Origin: Uloborus plumipes
Lineage: Eukaryota; Arthropoda; Arachnida; Araneae; Uloboridae
DNA length: 64,000 nucleotides
Direction of reading: 5' to 3'
NCBI GenBank assembly: GCA_038373865.1
Contig: JAXGGA010001019.1
Span: 62,001-126,000, forward strand
Below are positions 11,771-20,852 of this stretch, in pieces. A program made the translations under genes and the position numbers. The notes under the pieces are model-generated. The model searched no databases and had not been told where the DNA came from. It saw only the letters and a list, made by a program, of their open reading frames with translations. Every line of letters starts with the position of its first letter. Position 1 is the first letter of the stretch.

Positions 11771-13967
11771 AAAAAAGTTAAAAATGGTACCATTCGAAAG
11801 AACATACTGAGACATGTCTTTGACCCAAAGATCAAGTGCCCTCGTTCCCTCGTTTTCGAGATAAGGGGTCTTAAAGTCGGCGGAAAATGAGCCAAATTTG
11901 AAGACTTGGCAAGAAATTGAAAGCTAGCTCCAGATCCCTTCCGCTGCTTGCTTGGCATCTCATCGTTTCCATGTTTGGTCATTTGCAAAGAAAGTAAGAT
12001 GTTTTACGTTAACCCTTTACTTGCATGAGCTAAAATAAAGAATGCTTGTCAAGACTATGATGTGGAAAGCAGAGAGCTTTATCCAGAAGAGCGAAAACTT
12101 TACAAAGAATTTTTAAAGTTTTATCTTTTTACGATTGATAACAATACATTTTAGAATTTTAGTTATTTGAAGTTTTTTTACTGAACTAAGTTGTATGTAT
12201 TAATTATTATACGTTAAAATATATTGCACGTGTTTCTAAATGAATAATTCGGGATAATTAAATAAGTATGCAAAGCAGCTAATATGAGCTCATGTACAAA
12301 AAATGAAAGAAATAATCTTTGGGGTAGAAATAAAATTGTCATGGATTATGATATCAGTTCTTATTGAAAAAAAAAAATCGATACAAGAAGTTTCACTATC
12401 TTCCAACTCTTAGCAAAAACATTTATTTTTTTTTAAATTGAAATCGAGAAAAAATAAATAATTTTAAAAAGAAAACGAATTAGTAAATATCAATAGCGGC
12501 AAAATTATATCCACGTCGGAAATTACATCAATGGTAGAGGGAAATAATTATTTATATTCTTAAAATATACTAATAGAGTCGGCATTCATTGTAAAAAACC
12601 CTGCCATTCAAACAAATTGGTCACTGTAGCGAAAAGTCTCTGTAACGTAAATGTAAAACATATTGCATGTTAACTTCGTACTGTTTAAAAACACTAGAAT
12701 AACTTTTACTAGTTCTGCTATATGTTCAACGGGTAGGAAAAGACTAACAAAATTGTAAATCAATACAAGTTTTAGCTTAAAGTTAACACAAGTTTTAACT
12801 CTGTAAAAGTAGAAAATAGGTGAAAAAAATCATAAAAGAATGCCTGATGCACAGAAAAAAAAACGCTCAAGCGAAGAAAAAGCACAACTTAATAAAAATA
12901 ATTAAATACACAGAAAAATTAAAAATAGGAAAGTTGGGTTTTGAGCTGCGGAAACTGTGTACCTGTCAGTCTGTCTATTGGTCAGTTTTTCTGCCCCCCC
13001 CCCCCCGCAATAACTTTTGAGTGCATAGTTCGATTCGATTTTTTTTTTTTTAATCGAAAGATCTTAGTGAGGACTTATAACTTTTGAAGTAGCAAGTTCG
13101 ATTCGAGCGAACATTTTTTTTTTCGAAATATCCCAGAGAAAACATCTCATTCCTGTTTGATTTTTTTATTTGAACACATTTTCATTAAATTTTGAGCATT
13201 TTTTTTTTTTTTTGAAAGACCGTTCTTACATACCCAGTGATGCAATTGACAAAAATGTTTAGGGGAACTCACTTTGAGTTATAGGGACCCACCAAAAGAA
13301 AAGTGGTTTGAAAAAATTTATATTTGCAATTTTTACAATTAAAAACCCTAAATATACCCCCCCCCATACTACAGAATTGTACGAACACTTAAAAAAATAA
13401 TTTAAAAAAAACAGGAGGTTCAGTTGTCACCTCCTGTTAACAAGGGCCCCTTAACAAGGGGGACTCCCCTTAAACAAGGGACCTGCTTTGATCGCAAATA
13501 GTACGATAAAATTTAATTTTGATGTGTTGCTTAAAATTGTTTTTCCTCTTTAAAAAGCTCTCTGCTTTCCATGTCATAGGCTTGATAGTAGCTTTCTGCT
13601 TTAACTCGCACAGGTAAAGTAAAAGATTATTGTAAAGCCGTCTTTCAAAAGCTTTGCAGATGACCAAAAATGGGAATCAAGTTTTCCGTTGGATGCAAAT
13701 AGTGTAATCGCACCGCAGCTTCCAGTTTCATTATAACTCGCTAAAATTGGCGATTTTTCAAAAAAAAATTAGCTCTTTAGGACCTTATATTTCGATAACG
13801 GGGGCGCGAGGGCAAAAACGCGTGCGTCCGAGAAACATGTTTTACAATGCTCTTTCGATTGGTACTCATTAAAAAAAAATTCATTATTCCATGATCGCGT
13901 ACTTTCCTGGTTACCCTCTATTCGTAGTGGCTGAAGTTGTCCATAATACGAAATCGCACTTTAGAGC
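11771..13967. other. Noncoding stretch with simple repeats
   Basis: No gene. There is a run of 13 C at 12994-13006. Just after it, two diverged units about 68 bp apart (near 13009 and 13077) share ATAACTTTTGA and GTTCGATTCGA. A hairpin of 10-bp arms (AACAGGAGGT / ACCTCCTGTT) lies at 13410-13438, followed by three CTTAACAAGGG-like direct repeats to about 13480. Confidence 0.5.
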
Positions 13968-14130
13968 CAGGCCCGTCATTTCAAGTTCTTCCGGGGGGGG
14001 GGCGTCAAAGGAGTGCAAACACAATGCAATTCCATCGAACAACAACAAATACCACGCCCAATTATATATAAACACAATAATTTCTCAAAGTCAGCGGGGG
14101 AGCAACTGACCCCCCGAAATGACGAGCCTG
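13968..14130. mobile_element. Short MITE, CAGGCCCGTCATTT family, copy 1
   Basis: Starts CAGGCCCGTCATTT and ends AAATGACGAGCCTG, with G-rich and C-rich tracts just inside. The flanking 8-mers TTTAGAGC and TCCTGAGC agree at five of eight positions, compatible with an old 8-bp target duplication and so with a hAT origin. Related copies lie at 40702 and 63825; the interior of this copy is in the opposite orientation to those. Confidence 0.7.
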
Positions 14131-15011
14131 TCCTGAGCATTATTCTGGGTGTTCGGCCTCTGTTTCGTTCAATAGCTCAATCTGAACGCAAGCGTTCACC
14201 AGCACAGTGTAACACAAATGCGGCCATCAAGGGTCTACGAAATGAAGCGGGATCCATCAGAAAATAATACTAGTTTAGCGAAAAAAATATCTTACGGAGC
14301 ATGTTCCAAAATATTTCCTAATTAAATATGTATATCATAAAGGCTTCTCCTAAAATGGTCGCGATTCTGTCACTCTTTTTTTTCCTTCTTCCTCACTCTT
14401 AGATCAAATATTGAATATATTTCAATGTCGTCAATTTTAAATTATTTTTACAAATGCTGTGTAAGCAAGAAAACGTAATTTTTGAAAGAGGTCTAAGTAA
14501 TAAAAAAAACAATGATATTGATGAAGAAGTTTATTTTCTTATTGAGTAGTTGCTTTGCCACGAGGGAAATTTGTAGATATAAAATTTTGTTTTCCAGAGC
14601 CATAAGTTAATTCCCTTACTCAGGTTAGAGAGAAAAATAAAATTTTCAAAGAAAAATTGCTTTTAAGCGAAGTTAGTAAATTAAGTCCAGTAAATAAAAG
14701 AAAGTATAATTTGGCAAAAGTCAAAAGTTTAAAACGATTTATATCTTTCGTAACAGAAGTGCATTTCTTAAAGTATTAGAAGATTAGACTCTCCAGTTTG
14801 ATTTGTTCATGAAGAACGAAAAATGAAATGAATTTTTGATAATGCTAACATAGAAATTTAGTATTAGTAATATGCCTCGGAAACGTTTTAACTTAAAATA
14901 ACTTTTTGAGTTTGTAGCATGAAGATTTATTTACTTTGAGTAACGTTAGAGTTGTTTACATAAATTCCCTACTGCTATTACACGCATGAGTATACAGTAG
15001 GCGTATATATA
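14131..15011. other. AT-rich stretch, no gene seen
   Basis: No ORF with recognisable content and no terminal repeats found. It ends at a short TATATA tract where the Tc1-like element begins. Confidence 0.6.
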
Positions 15012-15424
15012 CAGATGGGTGACAAAATAATAGTAACACCTGTGAAATATAAAAAAACATTTTTAATAGGGAGTTGGACCACCCTTTGACTGAATTACAG
15101 ATTTAATACGTGGGATCTGTGCATAAAGGTCATTGACAACGTTTAAAGGAATATTAGGCCATTCCTCTTGCAAAGCGGCCTCTGATTCTGAAAGATTTGA
15201 TGGAGGTGGGAATCGGGAACGAAGTTTAGACACCAAATATTGCCACAAATTTTCAATAATATTTAAGTTCGGAGACTGAGGGGACCAGGTGAGATGCTCA
15301 ACTTTATTGTCATGCTCTTCGAACCATTTTTGGACGCACCTAGCGGTGCGGATAGGGGCGTTGTCGTCTTGAAAAATCGGTCGCTATCCAGCGAATACAG
15401 TCTGTACAAAAGAATGAACATGAT

Positions 15425-16994
15425 CGGGACCTCCGTGACAAACGCGCGCTCTTTCCTTTCGCGCGCTTTCTTAGCTCTCCGGGCCAGGAACAACCTAGGT
15501 GGCGCACTGAGTGACGTCACGCTAAGCGATCCAAGAAGCGTTTCCAAAACTGCGTTTAAAGAGTTTAATCCAGTTACATTCCAGCAAATTTGGTAGTTTC
15601 TCCTTAAAAAACTTTCTTATTGATTTCCAAGAGGATGAAAGCGATGTAACCTTCAATATTGAGTTAAAAGGTATAGATTTTCTCTCGTGTTCTGAAGAGG
15701 AAGTACCTCTAATTCCTGTATTTGTGTACTTATCTGGGCATGCTGCATACAAGATGAAGTACAAGTTACTTGTTCTTCTTGCATAAATCCATTCACTACA
15801 TACAAAGAAGTCATATTTGAAATCGCTGATGAATTGACTGAAACATACTTGTTAATGATTGACCGAGGGAATTTAACATATCCTGATGTTGAAATAGTGA
15901 AGATTTTTCTTGTTTGTTATAAAGTGTTTATTTTTTTTTTTAAGTGATGAGTATGAAGTGTTTTTACATGAATCAAATGCAAAAAAGGTTTTAAAAGATT
16001 TAATAACAAAAAAAAAATGATGAATTGGGTATATGTCTGGGTAAGTGCGATGTTTGTCACCTTTTGTTTGCGATGTTTGTCACCCAAAATTTGACATTGG
16101 TGTTTAATTTGTAAATATATCTCTAAATATATTCTTGAACAACTACACGCTTAATAAAAATGATTTTTTCTTAAGTTCAAAAAAACGTAAATATGATGTT
16201 CTTGCCTCTAGTTCAAATGAAAAATAGCCTCTTTTGTTTTTCCTTCTTATAAAATGTATTATTTATGCTTTTTTACTAAATTTTGTTTATATAGATAGTT
16301 TTAAATATGTAGATAACACTTTCTAAGGTTTCTTCTCTTAAACCTGTTATAGTATTTTTTAAACAAATATTGTTGGTTATTTCTTGTTAGTATAATTCTA
16401 AACGCTTTCAATAAAGTTTATTAAAACCCTTTAGCTAAACAATTGCAGCAGAACACTTGTCTTTCAAATAAAACTGTAACTATAAATGGGATTTACTCAG
16501 CTCAAGAGCATATTGATGTTTGAATAACAAATGAATAAAATAAATTTCAAGTATTTTGTCTATTTATTTTCTTACGTCTATGTTTAATATTCTCTTATGT
16601 TTTATGTCAATTTATAACATGTAATAATTGATTTTTTTTTTTTTTTTTTTTTTTGAGTGATGAGACTTTTATCCTGTTTATATTATAAAGTATTATTCTG
16701 AAGTTTTCTCGGAATTTTACCCTCTTTTCAGAAAATAGATGTATCAAAACTGCGTTTTTTGTTTTTTTTTTTTTTTTTAAATTACAATCTAAAGTAAACA
16801 TCCAGGAATTTAAACATGCCAAGAAAATTCAATTTGCGTTTTGAAAGTAAAATTACCAGCTAGCTGTTTGTAAGCCAACGAAGCAAATGCTCTCCCTTCG
16901 ATCGCTTAGCGTGAGTCATCCAAACTCAGTTCCGGGCCCGGAAAGAAGGAACGCGCGCGAAAGGAAAGAGCGCGCGCTTGTCACGGAGGTCCCG
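15425..16994. mobile_element. P-like DNA transposon, internally deleted
   Basis: A 1570-bp insertion in the Tc1-like element. Ends are perfect inverted repeats CGGGACCTCCGTGACAA, and the inverted similarity continues for about 100 bp (CGCGCTCTTTCCTTTCGCGC, then CGCTAAGCGATC). ACATGAT flanks both sides (15418-15424 and 16995-17001); one more base C is ambiguous, so the duplication is 7 or 8 bp. P-superfamily elements make 8-bp duplications. The interior keeps only a C-terminal transposase fragment, then AT-rich filler with two long T runs. Confidence 0.8.
15526..15932 (+). pseudogene. P-element-like (THAP9-like) transposase C-terminal fragment
   Basis: An open stretch from about 15526 reads FGSFSLKNFLIDFQEDE, later IPVFVYLSGHAAYKMKY, and stops at 15783. 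A shifted frame from 15759 continues TCSSCINPF, then ELTETYLLMIDRG and NLTYPDVEIVKIF to about 15932. The order (a short hydrophobic segment with SGHAAYK where an AGYVA-like motif is usual, then CxxC, then IDRGxLxYP) matches what I recall of the C-terminal region of P-element and THAP9 transposases. The N-terminal THAP domain and the catalytic core are absent. One frameshift is evident. Assignment rests on motif order, not an alignment. Confidence 0.55.
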
Positions 16995-17603
16995 ACATGA
17001 TCCGCTAGAACTCTTAGATAGTCATTAGATTTGATTCTCCCCTGCAGACGTACTAGTGACCCAAGACCACGCCAAAAAATCGCACCCCAAAAAATAATGG
17101 ATCCACCCCCATGTTTCACAGTTGGTCAGAGGCATTCAGAATCAAACGCTTCTTTGGGTGATCTCCAGACATATACGCGTCCAGTGGTCTGAAATAAGGT
17201 GAAGGATGATTCATCGGACCATATTACCTGCTGCCACTGCTGTGGGGACCAGCTTTTGTGACCTTTACACCACTGACGGCACTTGAAAGCATTGGTTGCT
17301 GTCACCCTCGGGGGTTATGTCACCAAGGGATTACGAATTGCCACTCTCCCATAAATGTTTGCTGCATGAAGCTCTCTTTGAACAGTTTTTTTTTTGAAAC
17401 AGGGTCCTGAAGATGGCTGTTCATGACTGATGTTATCTCGAATAACGATTGCTGGTGTTTTCGAGCTACTACGCGCTTCAAGACACGTCTATCTCTATCA
17501 TCAAGCTTTGATTTTCGGCCACTGTTTTACTTTGAAGACTTCGTCTTACCTTCTTTCATGTATGCTATCATAACGGATGATACAGTATTGCAAACGGTGA
17601 CAG

Positions 17604-17890
17604 GAAAAACCGTCCCCGACAAAACGTCCCCGGAAAAAACGTCCCCTAGGAAAAACGTCCCCTAGGAAAAAACGTCCCCGGAAAAAACGTCCCCGAGGAA
17701 AAAAGTCCCCTAGGACAAAACGTCCCCTACGAAAAAACGTCCCCGAGGAAAAAACGTCCCCGAGGAAAAAACGTCCCCGAGGAAAAAACCTCCCCTAGGA
17801 AAAAACGTCCCCTGGGAAAAAACGTCCCCGAAGAAAAAACGTCCCCTAGGAAAAAATGTCCCGTTGGAAAGACATCCCCGATGAAAAAGC
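17604..17890. repeat. CGTCCCC short-unit array, left arm
   Basis: About 14 imperfect tandem units of roughly 15-24 bp built on AAAAAACGTCCCC with CTAGG, CGAGG or CCGG linkers. It forms the left inverted arm of the 17596-19196 element. Minus-strand open frames here (repeated GTFFPRGRFF) are translation of the repeat. Confidence 0.88.
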
Positions 17891-18140
17891 ATCTTGTACG
17901 AACAAAGTTCAGTTTTTTTGCCATTTCCAGTGATGAATAGACATTTTAGCAGCTTTTGTTAAACTTTTTTTTTTTTTTTGCAACAAATGATTTTAGTGGT
18001 GCTTTTTTCTCATAATCTAGCTACTTAGAAGCGTTTATCGCTTGATTTAATGATTTTTTTTTGCTGTAATTTTTGATATTATTAAACAGAATTGGATATT
18101 AAATATAATTACTATTGATCAATAGTTTTCCTTGCAAATA

Positions 18141-18309
18141 CAGTCGAGCCCACTAGAATATCGGTTAAAGGAATATCCCGCTAAATATTATACATTTTTA
18201 ATGTACCAAACCGTTTTAGCGCATTATTTTCATCCCGGATAATGGAATATCCCGCTTTTTAGAATATTTTTAAGTGGCAAAATGGCTATTCCATTAAGGT
18301 TCTCCACTG
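18141..18309. mobile_element. Tigger-like MITE
   Basis: A 169-bp unit with ends CAGTCGAGCCCACTAGAATA and, reversed, CAGTGGAGAACCTTAATGGA, flanked by TA on both sides (18139-18140, 18310-18311). CAGT ends with a following AACCT-like motif are typical of Tigger/pogo-derived MITEs. It lies inside the CGTCCCC-rich element and is therefore the third level of nesting. Confidence 0.65.
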
Positions 18310-19039
18310 TATAAGGTCTGGTGAGGTAAAATGGTCAATGAGGAAAGTGGTCATACTTCAAAAAAATCTGTAGTTTACAAATAAATGTTCGAATGAGTGA
18401 TTTTTTTTTTTAACTTTTAAATTTGAATGTTTTCTCAGGTTTGAAAAAAGAAATATAAAAAATTAGACTGGAGTTTTTTTTTTTTTTTTTAAATGAAAAT
18501 TACGATCTCTATTTGTCTTGCCAATTGAAAACAGCAGTTGCACGAATGTGCATAAAAATCCGTTGCATGTGGATATTTTTCCCCAAAAAATGTTTTATCC
18601 CATGTTCAGACATGTAATAAAATAATCTAAAAAGTTCGATCTAGTTTTTTTAATCCTAAAAAAAATCCCCTCAAAAAATCAATTTTTTGAGCCTTTTAAA
18701 GCAGGATCCCTTCTTAGCAAAAAAAAAATTACCAAAAAACTATTGAAGGATTCAACTAAGAAACGACTGACCATACATTAACATTTGTTTATTTTTCCCT
18801 GACAATTATATAACTTACAATGAAATAAAATAAAATTAAAAAAAACAAAGAAAAAATGTTGAATCAAGTCAATTTAATAACAATTTTGTAGATAAAATAT
18901 AACATTTCTTTGTTTCCAAAATTAGTTAGAAAAAAATTTCAATAAAATATTTCTCTCATTTTTCAAAAGAACTACTTTTATTATGATTAAAAATTTAATC
19001 ACTCACAGAAAATGATTAAAAAAAATTTTTGCACCTCAA

Positions 19040-19195
19040 TTTTTTCCGAGGGGACGTTTTTTCCTAGGGGACGTTTTTTTCCGGGGACGTTTTTTCCTAG
19101 GGGACGTTTTTTCATGGGACGTTTTTTCCTAGGGGACGTTTTTCCGGGGACGTTCTTTCCGGGGACGTTTTGATGGGGACGTTTTTTCCTAGAAC
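19040..19195. repeat. CGTCCCC short-unit array, right arm
   Basis: About eight units of GGGGACGTTTTTTCCTA, the reverse complement of the array at 17604-17890, forming the right inverted arm of the same element. Confidence 0.88.
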
Positions 19196-19482
19196 CATTG
19201 CAAACCCCAAAACGTTTGCTGTTTCTGTCACCGATGCTCCACTTCAACGTGCCCCAACAATCATCCCTCTTTGGAATTCTGACGGGTCAGACATTTCCCC
19301 TTATAAAAGCTAGTTAGATAGAATTATGCAACACAGGTGACTAATGTTGAGAGACTAATAGCTTCCTCTTCACGCTCACTAGGTGGCAGACTTCTGTTGC
19401 AGGTGGCGCGGCTGTGCTGCAGGTGTGAATTAAGTACACTTTTCACAGGTGTTCGTATTATTTTGTCACCTATCTGTATATA

Positions 19483-20700
19483 CACTGCTCGACATTGAAA
19501 ATGCAACACCAAGAAGGAGTGGTCAGAAATTCATGCAAATTTTACCGTAGACGCACGTCACTGAGTTATACAAATGATATGAAATGCGCAGCTCACCGAC
19601 GCACGTGAAGTAAAAAATAAGAGAACGAAGTTGAAAAGTGGGCTATGTTCATGTTGGTTTTTCTGCCAGACTAATTATCGGAGAAATTTGGTTTTTGTCT
19701 CGAAGGATACGTGTGATAGGAGGAAATGCCACGTCGTCCTCAACGAAGACACTTCCAGCATATAGACGACTTTACAAGGGGTATGGTGATCGGACTGAGA
19801 AGGGGAGGTTGGTCCATACGTCAAATTGCAGCTGATACCCACATGGATGCAAGCACTGTGCATCGGCTGTGTCGGAGATGGTTGGAAAGACGAAATGTAG
19901 CCACATTGAGGGGTGCAGGTGCAGCCAGAGTGACGTCAGACCACTTGGATCGACGGATTCACCGACAAGCTGTGGCGGACCCGCAAGTCACTTGTACGTC
20001 GATTCTTCAGCACGTGCAAGGTACCCTGGACGTTCCTGTGGTCGACCAGAACCATTTCCCGTCGACTGGTTGCACGTGGCCTGCAATCACGGCGCCCGCT
20101 AAGAAGACTGCCATTGACCTCACAGCACAGACTCCAACGTTTGGAATGGTGCCGGACCAGAGCGACGTGGATGGCAGAATGGCAAACCGTAGTGTTCTCA
20201 GATGAATCCCGCTTCTGTTTGTATAGCGATAGTCATCGCATACGTGTGTGGCGTCAACGTGGAGAAAGATCGAATCCGGCAGTAACTGTGGAACGCCCCA
20301 CAGCGCGACAACGTGGCATAATGGTTTGGGGCGCTATTGCATACAATTCCGTATCACCTATAGTTCGTATTCGGGGCACTATGACGGCCCAACGATATGT
20401 AGATAATGTACTGAGGCCGGTGGCAATTCCCTACCTTCAGGGTCTGCCAAATGCAATTTTTCAACAGGATAACGCGCGGCCTCACAGTGCTCGAATCAGC
20501 CAACATGCTCTACGAGGTGTACAGATGCTTTCCTGACCACCATACTCTCCTGACTTGTCACCAATCGAACATGTGTGGGACGTGATTGGACGCCGTTTGC
20601 AGAACCTTCCACTGCCTCGTTCAGAGGACGAACTGTGGCAAATGGTTGAAAGGGAATGGAGTGCCATCCCTCTCTAATTCCTAATATATTGACAGACGCA
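19483..20700 (+). mobile_element. Second Tc1-like element, 3'-truncated
   Basis: Starts after a TA with CACTGCTCGACATTGAAAAT and a following GCAACACC, a Tc1-style terminal repeat, only 6 bp beyond the end of the previous Tc1-like element. It contains a transposase on the plus strand. No matching inverted end was found downstream, so the right end has been lost at about 20.68-20.70 kb. Confidence 0.8.
19726..20690 (+). pseudogene. Tc1-like transposase with a frameshift and a nonsense codon
   Basis: ATG at 19726 begins MPRRPQRRHFQHIDDFTRGM. A helix-turn-helix follows (GWSIRQIAADTHMDASTVHR, LCRRW). At about 20041 the frame shifts: the second frame continues TRTISRRLVARGLQSRRP. Next come VVFSDESRF (first catalytic Asp), RGIMVWGAIAYNS, IFQQDNARPHSAR (second Asp), a TGA where Trp is usual (about 20533), then PPYSPDLSPIEHVWD (Glu). 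There are 32 residues between the second Asp and the Glu. The C-terminus decays after EWSAIPL. All three catalytic residues are legible, so it died rather recently; it is nevertheless broken. Confidence 0.9.
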
Positions 20701-20824
20701 TGTGGATCCCTTTTACTAACTATCATTGCTAATAAAACTTTTGCAGTTAAACCAGTTAAATCTATCATCCATTGATCCCCCTGGTCCAGCAAACACTTAA
20801 ATGCAATGTAGTTCTCTAACTGTG

Positions 20825-20852
20825 TCAAGACTGGTGCCATCACCAGTCTTGA
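20825..20852. repeat. Perfect 12-bp-arm hairpin
   Basis: TCAAGACTGGTG, a four-base loop CCAT, then CACCAGTCTTGA. The pairing is perfect. It lies shortly after the truncated Tc1-like element. It has no CTRR motif just after it, so it is not an obvious Helitron end. Confidence 0.6.

Larger units (their letters stand above)
17596..19196. mobile_element. CGTCCCC-rich element with 9-bp target duplication
   Basis: A 1601-bp insertion in the Tc1-like transposase. ATTGCAAAC flanks both sides (17587-17595 and 19197-19205), a 9-bp duplication. Ends GGTGACAGGAAAAACCGTCC and, reversed, GGTTCTAGGAAAAAACGTCC are inverted repeats extended by arrays of a GGAAAAAACGTCCCC motif on both sides. A 9-bp duplication suggests a Mutator-like (MULE) element, or possibly Merlin. 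No transposase is left. A small Tigger-like MITE sits inside. Confidence 0.8.
15063..19294 (-). pseudogene. Tc1-like transposase, DD36E spacing, split in three
   Basis: Read on the minus strand the coding pieces are 19294-19206, 17595-17002 and about 15417-15063, together roughly 345 codons, a normal Tc1 length. The first piece starts ATG (19294) with MSDPSEFQRGMIVGAR, a stop, then SGASVTETANVLGFA, a helix-turn-helix. The middle has NSGRKSKLDDRDRR, IWSDESSF (first catalytic Asp) and KHGGGSIIFWGA. The last has FQDDNAPIRTARCVQKWF and SPNLNIIENLW, ending GGPTPY. There are 36 residues between the second Asp and the Glu. At least two nonsense changes and a frameshift are present besides the two insertions, so it is inactive. 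Confidence 0.88.
15012..19476 (-). mobile_element. Tc1-like element with nested insertions
   Basis: Ends are near-perfect inverted repeats: CAGATGGGTGACAAAATAAT at 15012 and its match CAGATAGGTGACAAAATAAT read inward from 19476; the similarity continues to ACACCTGTGAAA. TA dinucleotides flank both ends (15010-15011 and 19477-19478), as expected for Tc1/mariner. Total length is 4465 bp. Subtracting two nested insertions (15425-16994, 17596-19196) and their target duplications leaves roughly 1.3 kb, a usual Tc1 size. The transposase is on the minus strand. Confidence 0.92.

Noticed and set aside
15263..15596. Overlapping ORFs on both strands of about 95-100 codons
   Set aside because: They run from the Tc1-like transposase into the end of the P-like insertion; they are chimeric by insertion and the true frame is the minus-strand transposase.
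17710..17924. Minus-strand ORFs with repeated GTFFPRGRFF peptides
   Set aside because: They translate the CGTCCCC tandem array; the peptide repeat follows the DNA repeat and no start or domain supports a gene.
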